Assembly: GCF_000512585.2 (NCBI RefSeq)
Contig: NC_089241.1
Location: 2,852,001 to 2,916,000, forward strand
From: Kwoniella bestiolae CBS 10118
Lineage: Eukaryota; Basidiomycota; Tremellomycetes; Tremellales; Cryptococcaceae
DNA: 64,000 nucleotides
Direction: 5' to 3'
Notes under the pieces: model-generated
What the model was told of the DNA's origin: nothing
Seen by the model: only the letters and a program-made list of their open reading frames with translations
The model's database searches: none
In this document: positions 36,205 to 48,174 of the stretch, piece by piece
Layout of the letters: the number at the start of each line of letters is the position of its first letter
Position numbering within the stretch: position 1 is the first letter of the stretch
Program-made: the position numbers and the translations under genes

Positions 36205-36880
36205 TCATTCAAAAGAATCAAAAGTCTCAGCAGGCCTCGTCTTGGGAGAGAACAGAACCTTCAATCCCCCGTATATACCCCCTTCTTCCTCGTGTTCATG
36301 TTCTTGTCTTGCAGGCTCATGAGGATGGGGTACCTCGGATGGTACGAAATTAATATGATCTCCTAGGGAAGGTTCCCTCCAAACTTCCAGAAAGATCTTT
36401 GAGCCCTCAGGTAGACCAATCGACGTGGGAGTGTCGAAAGCCTTCCCCCTGAGGGTATATTTCCCGGAAGGTGTATCTCCTCGAGAGGTAAACACCCAAT
36501 TGAAGGTATCTTTGACTCTCTCGAACGTCCCCTCATCGTTCAGCAAAGATTGGTCAGGATGGATATAATAAATTGCTGTGCGGGGTTCGATGCTAGATCG
36601 CAAATGAGTTACGGAGAGGCGCATCACGTAGCTCGAGCTTGGGGAGGTATTGATGATAAGGACCAAAGTCAATCTCCACAAACCAGATGATTGTTTGTTA
36701 TCTTGCTGAGTCGGTAATGAAGAGGAACCATGCGCAAGACCCAACCTACCTAGATCGATTTGTGTTAGTTGTTCCAGCAGGGATTGAGTCCGTCGTATGA
36801 CACTTCGCCTTCGACTTCACTTGCGAGGCCGAGGTAGAATATTTAAGAGAGGGACGTCTGAACATATTTGAGGTTGATGC
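36205..36880 (-). CDS. Unrecognised tandem-family protein, copy B
   Basis: Paralog of copy A. The main frame covers 36744-36205, and its first residue in this frame is not ATG, so an upstream exon is needed. MFRRPSLKYSTSASQ (near 36865) is a candidate, but I could not find a junction in phase. Shared blocks: LWRLTLVLIINTSP aligned with the SWTFALLPRG block of copy A; FN-x-V-x-T-x-x-GD and KYT-x-x-GK (about residues 81-101 of the main frame); and EGSKIFLEV aligned with DNEVEVAM of copy A. The C-terminus has an acidic patch, PARQEHEHEEEGGIYGG, absent from copy A. Function unknown. Confidence 0.5.
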
Positions 36881-36939
36881 GATTGATCAACACAATAGGT
36901 GTATAAGTGACTTCAAGATGCTACTATTTATACCTTCTC

Positions 36940-37095
36940 CTCCTCCCGAGACGAGTCAGCCAGACATTCCAGATAAATGTGCGGCTCAAAGGAAATGATA
37001 CACTCCAACTCTGTAGGGTCAGAAGCACCTACAACGGACAACGTCAATCCGTACCATCTGGGAAGGTCCGTTCAAATCTCAGTGTCAGATTTCAA
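36940..37095 (-). pseudogene. Probable N-terminal remnant of the tandem family
   Basis: On the minus strand, DLPRWYGLTLSVVGASDPTE then LECIISFEPHIY resembles the opening block of copy A (W-x-F-x-L then G-x-D-x-P-x-EL). It has a stop just upstream, no start codon, and nothing matching the rest of the domain downstream. It looks like a broken duplicate. The opposite strand also has a 95-residue frame here, which I take as a shadow. Confidence 0.35.
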
Positions 37096-37227
37096 GATGG
37101 GGTGAGAAAGGCAACACATGAACCAATTCAGCCTTCTTGCTCGTCTTGCAAGGTTAATCCGGATATTGTCCAGATCAGATCAAGGTCGCGATGAGAAGAT
37201 CATTTATAGCTGGGTGGGATCTCTGAC

Positions 37228-37470
37228 CTAGTCCCGGCGCGGAAGTCTCACAGCACGAGCTAAGCTATCGTACTTCAAAGTGTCCGTCAGGTACGAAGTA
37301 CGAAGACCATCAGTCACAAATGATGTCTTCAATGACCCCTGGGTAAATTTTGACACCGCCTTAAAAAACAGATCAAATGGTTCCATCTCTCGTTGTGAAG
37401 GGTACCTAGCTGTCGAGACGCCCATTTCGCAGTAAACCTTGGCAGATCCGAATCACACATACAAGACTGT
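37228..37470 (-). pseudogene. Probable C-terminal remnant of the tandem family
   Basis: The minus-strand frame SAKVYCEMGVSTARYPSQRE then MEPFDLFFKAVSKF aligns with EVEVAMRPHPFDVWAQM of copy A and with SKIFLEV of copy B. An in-frame stop precedes it, and the expected N-terminal blocks are not found up to the TIM44 stop. It is probably a degenerate copy, unless an unseen intron joins it to an upstream exon. Confidence 0.35.
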
Positions 37471-37678
37471 GCGATGAAATTAGCATTGCCTTCTCCATGA
37501 CCCTTCCGATTGCCTTCCAGTGTCAGTGGCAGATAGTCTTTCAGTATCTTGCATGAACCTGTTGAACCCGATTATTCTGGTGCGAATGCTCGAATAGTGT
37601 GTGATGCATGCAAAGTGATTTTGTATTGATCTTACAAACCGCCCTTAGCACCTCGTCTGGCCATCTATCGCAATCACA

Positions 37679-39561
37679 TCAACAATCAGCACCTTGTTTG
37701 GCCAATTTTGTGCGAAAGTAGGAAAAATCAAAACCCACCTCAACGACCTTCCATCCACCCGTCAATTCATTCTCCAGCTCCTTCTCCACCCTGGTAACCA
37801 CCATAGCGTATCGACATTGTTCCACGTCCCTCTCTGAGCCAACGATGACTTCTCCGGTCTTGGCCGATCGGAACAGGAGTTGTTCTTGCGTTGCGAATGT
37901 TATGACGAATACTGGGACGTTGTTCTCTAGCATTTTACCGGACGATACCTAGTACAGATCATGGTCAGTTCAAGTGAAGGGTTTGAGAAAGGCATATAGA
38001 TGGTGCACATAGAACACGAGAGATGAAGATGAAGATGCAATTCAAGAAGTGATCTGACGAAGGGATATCACAAGGAATTGGTGATGGAAGTGTAGAGGGA
38101 AGATAGCAGGGCAAAGTAATTTGACAAACGAATCAAGATGGATGGAGAACACTCACATCAACATGCTTGATATCCAATATCTTACTATCCGAAACCAGTC
38201 CCTGCTTGATATACTGCCCCATGGTAGCCCAAAGCACATTAAACGTAGCCTCCCCACACCACTGCTTCAGGCTCTCCCTATCCGCACTCAAATACGCATC
38301 CACCACTTCAGGCACGATGTATTCCCTCAGCTCTCCAGTCCAATTATCCATCCTGAACGAGGGATCGATCTCCTTCATCGCTCGAATGACTTGGGCAGTT
38401 TCGTTTTCCTCGAACAGAGATCCGACTTTGGACCCGACGGTACGTAGTGCCGAGACGAAGGGGGAGTCGGACTCGTAGTATGTCTCCAACCATCGTTGGT
38501 ACGTGGGCGATTCTTTGATGAAGCCGAATCGTGAGACTGGCTCGGGTCGGTCAGAGAGGACTAGGGCTTCGCCGGCTCTACGTTTAAGGGAGAGGGATCA
38601 GTAACTGCATTTAGTGGAACAACATTTGTCTTGTTGATTATATGCGAGATAAATCTTTCTGAATGGCATCGAGAACAGGAACGGATGAAGTGTGTGTCAA
38701 GACACAAACAGATGAGATGCTCCGACCACTCACTCAGGATTCTCCTCCACCTTCTTAACGACCTTCTTCCCCGCCTTAGCCGCTCTAATAGCTCTCAATT
38801 CTCGCTTCTTCCTCCTAGCCTCCTTCTCCTCGTACCCACCATACCTAGAGCTCATGCCGGTAGTATCATCAAAGGCATCTTCTATCGATTCGGCAATCAC
38901 CTGGTACGTCTTGGTATCCCTTATAGGCTGAGTAGCGCTCGTAGCGGCTGATACGAATCTGGATGTAGCTGCTGAGATCGCCTTGAGCACTTCGGAGTCC
39001 CGTAAGGCATGTTGCACGGCGTCTTGAACTGATATACCGGCTTTTTGGAGGTCGCCTACTGCTGATTGGATTCGGGGATTGTTCTTGATGAGGTTTGTGA
39101 TCTAAATATTCAGTGGTAGTTAGCTCAATCGTCCTCCCAGCACTTGTGTCAGGGATATGAGAAGTGTTTAAATGATATCAGGAGGAAGGATCACGCACCC
39201 TCGTCTTCTCGTAGATATCCCTAGCCCGTTTCATAGCAGCACTATCCGCCATCTTATCGACATCACCCTGCAGCTGCTTGACATTATCTTGCCATCCTTT
39301 ATTCTTCTCAATCTCCTCTTTCAGCACCTGGGTGAACACCTTCCATGGTGATTGAGGTGGTGCATTATCCTCAGGAGGGGGTTGACGCTTCTTCTGGTTC
39401 TCCTTGGACTGTTGTTTGGCTTCTTCCAGTAATCGGGAAGAGGTGGAAAGTGGTCGAAGGGAGAGGGAGAGGGTGGCGGAGGGGTTTATAAGACGGGGTG
39501 TGAAGAGGAGGGGCTGTTGTCTGAGTCGCAAGGCTCTGAGGAAGACGGGTCGGGATCGCAT
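37679..39561 (-). CDS. TIM44: Mitochondrial import inner membrane translocase subunit Tim44
   Basis: Peripheral inner-membrane protein that ties mtHsp70 to the TIM23 channel. About five exons. The start is the ATG at 39561, giving an Arg-rich, acid-free presequence (RPVFLRALRLRQQPLLF to PLSTSSRLL). The N-terminal helical part has WKVFTQVLKEEIEKNKGWQD and ISVQDAVQHALRDSEVLKAI. The C-terminal Tim44 domain has ETAQVIRAMKEIDPSFRMDN, then LREYIVPEVVDAYLSADRES and LKQWCGEATFNVLWATMGQY. The final exon has VPVFVITFATQEQLLFRS and GWKVVEVGFDFSYFR. Length and order match fungal Tim44. Its start faces the golgin-like gene across about 330 bases. Confidence 0.93.
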
Positions 39562-39888
39562 CGTTGTGTAGCTTTCGTGGGTGGGTGTGATACGATATAT
39601 GTATGAATGAGTGGGATGAGGAATGCTAAGAAGCAATCAACTTTTCGACAACATTTCCACCAGATGACACTTTTTTCTTCGGCTGTGATCCACCATATCC
39701 GTTGGGAATTAAAAGGGAGGGATCAAACAAGTTTTAGGTTACTTACTATACCCCGCATACTCTACAATTCAACGTCAATCACGTCCATCTACAACTCACC
39801 TGTGCTTCAACCTGTCAATTCAGAAAAGAGGATATCTCAACCAGACCTACCTTATCTGCTCTGCTACGTTGAGATCAATCCCGACACC
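39562..39888. promoter_or_regulatory. Divergent promoter of TIM44 and golgin-like gene
   Basis: A 327-base gap between two divergent start codons. No clear TATA box or repeat is seen. Confidence 0.4.
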
Positions 39889-42536
39889 ATGTCAGAAGAC
39901 GCAGAGAGGAAAGCGAAAGCTGAAAGAGCCAAAAAACTGGTACGTCCCCTTTTACTCCTTCTCTTGGCGAGATCAACCAAAGACTGATTGATGGTGGTGA
40001 TTTATAGCTCGCTCAAAGGCAGAAAAAGAAGAAGGAGGAAGCAGCCAGAGCTTCACCCGCTGCTACGCCCGGATCACCAGCTTTGACACTGGCTGATGCG
40101 ACTGTTCCCTCAGCCAGGACGAGTTTGAGTCTGGATGATGCTGTTAGGACGGAGGTGTTGGATAAAGTGGAAGAGCCAGTGAAAGTGGCTGAGGAGAAGG
40201 ACGAACCGACCACCAAGAGTAATGAGAACAATACTGAAGTGCTGGAGCCGGAGAAGCAGGAGGTCAAGCCGCAAGACCAGGTGAAGCCGGAAGATGTAAA
40301 CGAGGAACAACCACCAACACCGCGGGATCAGGATCAGCCAGAAGAAGAACAGAAAGAGAAGAGTAGTAAGAAGAAGAAAAAGAAAGGGAAGAAAGCTAAA
40401 GAACAAGCTGCGGAGGATGATCAGGATAAGGAGGACGAATCCGAACCAACAGAGAAAGTGGAGAATGAACTTGCTGTTCAACCTGAAGTTAAGGACACAT
40501 CAAATACCACCCTACCTGAAGTCGCCGAATCATCCAAACCCACTGAAGCAAACACACAACCACCTCAAACACCCAAATCACCTTCCGACTCCACTTCCGA
40601 ACTGCGCGAGACCATCTCTCTCCTCATAGCCGAACGCTCAGACCTGCAAAATCAGGTATTATCCCTCCAGAGTCAACTGACAGCCGCCAAGGGAGATTCT
40701 CAATTACTAGCAGAGGGAAGGACGTTGATATCTCAGCTGGAGAAGGACAAATCGGAATTGGAATCTAGAATAGGCGGCCTAGAGGTAGAAGTAGGGAAGG
40801 TATCGTCTCTAGAGGACCAAGTGCAAGAAATAAGCGGGGAAGTCGAGTCGTTGAGAACGGAGCGAGAAGAATTAAGTAGCGAGAAGAATAGGTTGGAGAG
40901 TGAGCTGAAGGAGGTCAGCGAGAAGGAGAAAGATAGGATAGAGGAGCTTGAGAAGTCGTTAGATAGGGAAAGAGCGAGGGAGAGCGGGCTGGAGAATGAA
41001 GTGGGAAGATTGAGGCAGGTGAGCTTACGTCCATCTACACACAGCCTCTAAGCAAGAAACTCGAGCTGATTCTTGGTCCAGAGCAATTCCGAACTCACAA
41101 CGAATCTCGAGAGAGTAACGCACGACCTCGACTCGCTCAAGGAAAGCTCTACACTCTCATCAAACGAATTAGAAGATCTCAGATCCGCTCATAAAGTCTT
41201 ATCAGAACAACATCAAACCTTAACTTCTCAGCATGATACTCTCAAATCCACTCATGATAGCTTGTCTACCACCCATAACACCCTTCAAACCACTCATAAC
41301 GAAATATCCAAATCCACCAAAACCCTGGAAGAATCCTTATCATCCACCAAGGCTGAGCTAGAATCGACCAAAGGCAAATTAAGCTCAGCGACGAAGAAGG
41401 GAGAGACGAGCGAGAAGAAGAAGTTGGCCTTGCAGAGCGAGAATGATGAGCTGGTGAGGCAGTTGCAGGAGGTGAGGGATAAGGTCGTAGAAGCGATGGA
41501 GGAGAAGGCGACGATGGCGTCTGCTGTGGAGAGTTGGGAGATGAAAAGTAAGGGTTGGGATAAGGCTAGGGCGGAGCTGGAGGGGCAGGTCGAGGAGGCC
41601 AAGGTGAGTTACATCTTCGTTCAAATCAGCTTCGCACTTTGAGCATAACACATGAGCTGATCAATGGGCGTGGCTCGTTAGACACTGCACGATCAGATAG
41701 CATCTCTTGCGGAGGATAATCGATCGAAAGAGGAGAAGATGTCTGAAGTCAATATTAAATTAACGGAACTGGAGACTGAGTTCAAGAATTTGAAAGATAC
41801 TTTAGCAGAGCGCGATCAGAGTATAGCGAAGAACGAGCTATCTTTGTCAGAGAAGGATAAGACGATAGGACAGTATCAGGGTACGATCGAATCGAATAAC
41901 TCGGCGATAGAAAAGGCTCGATCGGACGTCACAAGGCTTGAAGCTGAAATCGAATCGTTGAAGCGGGAATTAGAAAGTACCCAGAAGAAATCGCTCGAAA
42001 ACGTCCCATCCGCATCCAAGCCCACACATCAGAAGACAGAGGAAGACCCAACCACCTCGGCCTCAAGTCAACTCGAAATATCCTCTCTAACATCCAAGAT
42101 TCGTGCACTTGAGAACGCATTATACCAATCAGACAATGAGAAACACGCCTTGACCAAGAACTTGACAGATCTCAATATGGAGTATCAACGACTCAAGGGG
42201 TCCAGTTCTAGTCCATCAAGTAAAGCGAGATCCTTCTTATCGCCCAAGGATGAGTATCCATCTTCGCCCAGAAGGATACCCTCTGCTGTCGATGCGATCC
42301 TACCTCCTAGTGTGAGGCACAAACGACAGGTATCGCTCAATGCTCTGAAAGCACGGATGGATTATCAAATTTCCACTCCTTCATTCAATAGATTATCGTC
42401 GTTCAACGAGAACGCGGAAGATCATGAAGTCGATGGGGAGAATGTTCAAACGCAGCAGAGGAAGAAACATCAGCAGTTTGGTGATGAGATTATGTTTTGT
42501 TGTCCTGCCTGTGAGGGGGATCTGATAACGTTTTAG
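39889..42536 (+). CDS. Golgin-like long coiled-coil protein
   Basis: Four exons (39889-39939, 40008-41018, 41082-41603, 41682-42536) join in phase to 812 residues. The N-terminus MSEDAERKAKAERAKKL, then LAQRQKKKKEE, resembles the basic start of GM130-type golgins. A Glu/Lys/Pro-rich linker includes SKKKKKKGKKAK. Heptad-rich coiled coil runs from about residue 175 to 640, with TLKSTHDSLSTTHNTLQTTH as a short internal repeat. The C-terminus has DAILPPSVRHKRQVSLNALK and ends in CCPACEGDLITF, a CxxC-containing tail. Golgins tether vesicles at the Golgi. The placement is inferred from architecture, and another coiled-coil scaffold is possible. No GRIP domain is seen. Confidence 0.75.
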
Positions 42537-42811
42537 AATTGAAGGTCGTCATGGAGGGTCTAGATAGAATACTCTACTCTTGGAGAGGACGATGTGGATG
42601 ATGATGATTTCTTCTGTATCACAGTATTTTTTCCCAATCAATCAACTTAGCATATATCACCTTGACCCATGCATATATTATATCTGTAAGAGTAAGAATA
42701 CATTCTATCGCTGATCTATCCTTGTCTAGTTCCTCCAAGATGATAAGTTAATACAACAGTAAATGAACAAGGGAGGTAAGGTAGTCTAAAGCCAAGTTGG
42801 AATGACATGAG

Positions 42812-45476
42812 CTATCCCAAAAACACCGTATCGTCAATCTCGATACCAAATTCCTCTTTCGCCATAGCTTCGAACTGCTTTTGGAGTTTATCTTCCCAAC
42901 CACCTTTTTCCTTGGGTAGGAAGCCTGTTGTCGAGGTATAGATCGTCAGTCAACTGCGCGGATATCACTATCACAACGAATATTTGAACATCATCAGAGA
43001 GACCTAGAGACCGCACTCACGCTGTTTCTGAAGGGTAAACCAGAATACCAGATCCACTATACTCAGCGTAAATCTAAATACGAATGCCTGGAATCTATCT
43101 TTGAGCCAGGTCGAGAGTCCAACAGAATTTAGGGATCTGGATCCGGTCAGGGAGTTGGTATAGCCTATTGACGCCCACTACAAACAGCACATCTCGAAGG
43201 ATCAGCTACCTACGTCCGAGAAAGGATAGCACAAGACTGACTCACTCTAGCTGTGAGGTTGACTCGGGACGACGGAGAGCCAAGTAACTACCTCACCATC
43301 ATCAGCTGCCTCTCCCACATACACAATTTGAAACGCTAGGAATGAAAACTCACCTGATTATTCGCCTGCATCATCCTTTGACACCTAGTCAGAAAGATCA
43401 ATTCCTAATCCCACCTCGATTCGTCAGCTTTTGCTGAATCGCCTAGGTAGCACGACCCACCCTCGGTATCAGCTGCTCATTCTCCAACATCTTCTTCATC
43501 CTCGCTTTCAGCTCCACCTGCTGCTCGTACTGGCTCTTCTCGGGGATCTTCTCCTGATCCTTCTTCTTGTGCTTGTTCACTTGAAATGGTCGAAGGAGAA
43601 TGGCAGATGCGAACCTGGTTATCACGTCGATCAGCACCACTCGCTTCATACGATCAGGAGGGACGGTCAAGGATTCTTCTCAAAGAAAGGCAGAGTCATA
43701 CTCACATATTAGCATCCAAGGCTATACCCCACTTCCTCGCTATACCTTCTATCTTCGGTACGTCAAGTACGAACAGCGATCTCCATAATGTACAATAATC
43801 TTCTCTAAATTCTCTAGGAAGGGATATATACAATCCGTGGTCTATAAGTACCTGTATACAGCGTATATGTAAGCTTTTGTCCCATATAATGGTTCGTTTC
43901 CAGTCCACCACTCACAATCTGCGGTTTCCCCTTCTTCGTCGGGTGAGGTCTGACCAAGATATTTCCAGGATGGGGATCACAATGTATGAATCCCCATGAA
44001 AAGGTCATAGCTGACATGGTGGATATTGCCAGATCCATTGTCTCGCGTAGGTTCAGATTCCACTTTTCCAATTGTTTGCGGTCGTTAAGTCTGATGTTAT
44101 TATGAGCTTATCGCTTATATCGTGATTGACGAGGGGTGGACAAGCAATATGGGGACTCCTCACTCACCTACACCCATCAACCCATTCCATAACCATAATC
44201 CGATCGCTCTCCTTGCATCCCTCCGCTTCGCCATACACCCTCGGCACGTAGACGTCATCTTTGAGTTCAGGTGTCTGAGCGAGGAGTTCCGCACACCGTC
44301 GAGCATTGTTCGCTTCGTTCGTGAAGGATGTTTCGAGCCGCATTTGCGATGAAACGTATTTTGCGCTACAACAGGCGTTACTCTCAATGTCATCTTAGCT
44401 ATGGAAGGCGACCTACACGAAGTACACTGGATACTAGGTCAGCTAAGTGGATCTTCAGAAGTCCGGATAGCTACTCACTAGGCATATCAAACAATCTTTC
44501 ACACATCCACATTAACGATCTGCCCATCTTATCCGTTAGTACTGCGGAAGCTCAATCGAAGCACGTAATGACCCACCGATAACTGAACAGATCCCACTCC
44601 ATCTGTTTCTCGATAGCAGGCTTCTGCACTTTCACAGCTACCACTCTTCCCTGTTCACCCTCACCTCCTAGTCGAGGTTTGAGCGTGGCTTTGTGCACCT
44701 GAGCGATCGAGGCCGATGCGAGCGGTTCTTCAGAGAAGGTCTCGAAGATGTCTAGAGGGTTGAGAGACAGGTCTTTTTGGAAAACCTAGTTGAGATGGTT
44801 CACATCAGTCTAAGCTGGTAAGTGATTCAGCAAGATACGTACACCGATGACTTCGTCATATGATACCGCCGGCGCTCTGTCAAATACATGTCCGAAAGCT
44901 TCTCTATATGGTTTGGGGAGGAGGGCAGCTTGCAGTCCTGAAATATACACGTCAGTCCGGTCACGAGAAGAGGTCAAAACGAATGGACCTACCCAACGCC
45001 TGACCAAGCTTCAAGTACAACCCCTGATTCGTATCAATAACCCATTTCAACCTATTCGCTACTCTCTCATGTAACGATTCTATCTGATCGGCCTTGGAAG
45101 GGGAGAAATTGATTTTATCTATGTTTTTCAACATATCAGCCGATTTCTCATCCCATCTAATCTCACTTACAGTCCAAAGTACACAACAACCTATCACACG
45201 ATCGATATTAGCTCTATCACCCAAGGACTGGTCTGTTGACATACCCTATATAAGCAGTCCTCAAACTCCTCGTGACAGCACTAGCATTAAACTGATCATC
45301 ATAAGCCCATAACCCAGTGACTACTACTCCTGTTATAGCACCTCTTCTAGCCCATTTGGCACCTCTCGATCGAGGTTTCGGTATGTCTGGGTTGGTGGAG
45401 GAAGAGGCGAATCGTTTATGCAAGGTGTGTCGAAATGCCCTGGGCAGGGTGAGGGTGAGAGGTGTGGGACGTATCA
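42812..45476 (-). CDS. ABC1/UbiB-family atypical kinase-like protein, Cqd2/Mcp2-like
   Basis: Mitochondrial UbiB-family protein. The N-terminus (MIRPTPLTLTLPRAFRHTLH, then KRFASSS) is an import presequence, followed by a hydrophobic stretch (GAITGVVVTGLWAY). UbiB signatures are all present: KLGQALG (KxGQ), SASIAQVHKATL, VVAVKVQKP with the lysine, MRLETSFTNEANNA, IHCDPHPGNILV with the catalytic-loop asparagine, and VLIDHGLY, the family's form of the metal-binding DFG. The C-terminus ends FGIEIDDTVFLG at stop 42812. About ten exons. The FTNEA and DHG motifs resemble yeast Mcp2 (Cqd2) and human ADCK1, inner-membrane proteins affecting coenzyme Q and lipid distribution, more than Coq8. The subgroup is an inference. 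Confidence 0.87.
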
Positions 45477-45670
45477 TCGTCCTTGCTGCAGTGCAACTGT
45501 GAGCCTTGACAAAGACCAAACAGTATGAAACATATGATTGATAAGTCAAGATATATTACTGTTATCGAAAATTCAACTTTAAACGGCGATCGGTCAAAGT
45601 TGGAAGTGCAAGTGGGAGATGCCGATTGACGTCAGCGATCCGTGCGTACTCAAAGTGAAAATTCACTCGG

Positions 45671-46288
45671 TCATCCCTCGGTTATCCACCATTTCATACT
45701 CGCATACTGTTTGTACATCCTATAAGCATCACAGCCTTTCTTCCCAACATCCTCCCCACTAATCACTACAGCCTCAAGGCTCTTCCTCAGAGTATCGCGG
45801 ATCATAAGGACCGATAGCTCGACCAAGAAGCGCCTACATAAATCACATAAGGTCAAGAGATCAGTGACGTGCAGACATGAACTCATTCCCGCATGGATCA
45901 AGTCCAGACTCACCTTCATCGAATCCACCCATTCTTGAGTACCAGGAATACAATTGAAATGCTTACAGAACAATTCAAGTAAATCCCCTTCGGAAGATGG
46001 TTCGATGGAGCGGACATCTACGAGAGCGTTCAGTTCTTGGAGAAAGATCTCGGTATCTTGACGGACTTTTGGGTCCATGGTTGGAGTCTATGGTCCGAAA
46101 TCAACGTTAAGTTTTTGATGGGGAGTACCAGATGTAGGAAATGAGCTTACTTTGGTTGATAACTCGTCCTTTTTCTCCTCCTCCTTCTTCTCCGTAGCTC
46201 TTGGGCTCTGCCTCTCCACCTCTACCTTCTCCTTTTCGACTCCAAGTGAGATATTGACGGGGGTCTCGCTGACTGAGTTGGAGGTCAT
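45671..46288 (-). CDS. Small hypothetical protein
   Basis: I do not recognise this protein. Exon 1 (46288-46151) encodes 46 polar residues with a Lys/Glu run (KKEEEKKDE). A 63-bp intron ends at 46088. Exon 2 (46087-45671) gives TPTMDPKVRQDTEIFLQELN, then helical, Cys-containing sequence (LLELFCKHFNCIP, SSCLHVTDLLTLCDLCRRF) and a C-terminus MYKQYASMKWWITEG. Total 184 residues. A GTGAGT inside exon 2 (about 45910) looks like a donor with a TGTAG acceptor (about 45837), but reading through keeps one frame and splicing does not. I left it unspliced. Its start lies about 740 bases from the next gene. Confidence 0.55.
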
Positions 46289-47025
46289 TCTGGTTAATGA
46301 GATGAGATAGGTAAGGGGAAGTCGACAATAGTGATAGATGACAAGAAAGCGATTCTGTCGATAAGAGGATCCCTCAACGAAATATGGTATATCTTCTTAC
46401 AGTATTTGCTTTTCGCAGTCTGCCCTCTCTTTCGATTTGATGAACAATTTGATGGATTGGTTTACCCCTAGTTTGACTGCGTCTCACTCAACCGAAGTTA
46501 TCATCGATCTGTCGGTGAGACACGCTAAATGTGCTGATTGTGCTGACTGTGCTGATGGGAGTGGAGTCACACAGGTTTCGGATGGAAGAATGAAGCGAAA
46601 GGACCCTCTTAGTCCGTCATACCGTATAAATGGCCATTTATCATAACTTGATCTCCCTCCCTCTGTCTTCCCGCTCGAATTGGTGCATCCTTTGACATTG
46701 AGCTTGATTCAACCTCTGATACGTTCACACGCACGGACCGAGATGTGAGACTGATTGATCGATTGATTGATTGATCACTCGGACTATGCCTAGTCCGTGT
46801 CCGATCAAGACATCGCAAAGCCCTTGATGATAACCTTGTTGACCCTTGACCCCTCACCATCAGACTAAGAAAAACAGAAAGAAAAAGGCAGCAGAAGTAT
46901 ATCATAGAGAGGATGTACCCGTTCTTCAGCCTCTAACAATTTTAACAAGACGTGTATCTACGTTTGTAATCATTCTTAAGTCTCTTCTTTGCATACCTCA
47001 CCTAATCTCACCATATTGCATAAAA
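46289..47025. other. Intergenic, divergent promoter region
   Basis: About 740 bases. A (GATT)n-like run lies at 46752-46776 and a TGCTGATTG/TGCTGACTG repeat at 46532-46556. No gene is seen. Confidence 0.4.
46752..46776. repeat. Short (TGAT)n-like repeat
   Basis: Five to six near-perfect units of TGAT/CGAT in 25 bases. Confidence 0.6.
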
Positions 47026-48174
47026 ATGCCAATGATCAGGTCAGTGATACAATACTCTCAGCAATTGTCTACCCCGCCTTGACTGCTTTTGACAGCTGAC
47101 AATGTTCACAGAGAAGACATCACTTGGTTCCCCCAGTGGACGTCCGAAGACCTTCGACGAGCTCGTATGGCTTCGCTCGAAGCAGCGGCAAGAAGGGAGC
47201 ACGCAGCTAGAGAAGCTTTGAATCCTACTATCAGACCGAAACTGAACGTCGACAACTCCTTCCTGCGGTTTTCAGTGTCCTCAACAAGCGCAAACCACTG
47301 CTCGCAAGGTCAAGGTTAAACGATTGGTACAACAAAGCAGATTACTTCTCTGCTCCTGAACTCCTCTTCGATCTCGCCGTCAGAGCGTATTATACAATGC
47401 CCGGTGTCAAATTCATGCCGACAGAAGCGGCAAGTCAGACTGGGGATCAATTGTCGGTAAGTGCTTCCAACATTGGCTTCGCCCACCCACAAAAGACCTC
47501 CATCAAAATCATATAACTTGCTGATGTTGTATTTGGTGTCCTTGTCGTAGATCTGGTTCTGTCGACTACTCTACCTTAATGAATTCAGCGCGGAATTCAG
47601 CCCGCACGAGAGGACAATGATGTTAAACGTGAGTGTCGAGTTGACACTATGTGTTGAGACTATGTCAGCTGATTTCAGCTTCGCTTCATGTCGACAGGAC
47701 CTGAAACTCGCTAGTGCTGTCATTGGTACCACATTGTTCCAGTTTGGAGCCTACAAGAAGGATGCTTATGAGGTCAAACCTACATTCCAAGACCTGATCG
47801 ATGGTTCGGTTGATGTTTGCCTCAAGGGTTTGGGTATCAGTGCTGGTATAGACGTTGAAGATCATGTGAGTCAGCTGGTTTCAGTCACTCTTCATCTTCT
47901 CATGACATGCTACTCCACTTATCGCCTCATCCCCTTCGAAACGCCTCGCTGATCTCATAACTCAATGCCCCAGCTTCGACGAGCGGTCACTCCCTTCCCA
48001 ACAAGGGGTTACCGCGAGAGATCAGCAATCGGAGCGAGTGGTGAATTTGTCGACACTCCAATGAGCGGGAAAGGAGAGCTTCCCGAACCCATCAGCACCG
48101 AGAACAAACGCACTCGGTTCCTTCCTTGTCAAACTCCATCTGTGAGATCTGCAACTGCAAGAGGATCTGCTTAG
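47026..48174 (+). CDS. Unknown protein with an apparent frame break
   Basis: I do not recognise this protein. Exon 1 (47026-47039) encodes MPMIR. Exon 2 opens with EDITWFPQWTSEDLRRARMA and runs in frame to NPTIRPKLNVDNSFLR near 47270. Good protein then continues in a different frame: VLNKRKPLLARSRLNDWYNK, then ADYFSAPELLFDLAVRAYY. No intron of normal size bridges the two frames. Later exons give IWFCRLLYLNEFSAEFSPHE, DLKLASAVIGTTLFQFGAYK and a basic tail ending RSATARGSA at 48174. The block sequence FDLAVRAYY, IWFCRLLYLNEF and LASAVIGTTLFQFG looks like a helical, folded domain. It is either a one-base assembly error, an unusual intron or a young pseudogene. Confidence 0.5.

Noticed and set aside
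36907..37194. 95-codon + strand frame in the paralog array
   Set aside because: Its opposite strand matches the family's first block better. The + product matches nothing consistently.
40013..40481. Minus-strand frames of 84 and 123 codons inside the golgin-like gene
   Set aside because: They are hydrophobic or Phe/Leu-rich products of reading the Lys/Glu codons backwards, and the + strand gene has clean exons there.
46089..46290. Possible twin-cysteine mitochondrial (CHCH/MIX23-type) protein for the small gene at 45.7-46.3 kb
   Set aside because: The cysteines near FCKHFNC and CDLC do not keep the regular CX9C or CX13C spacing.
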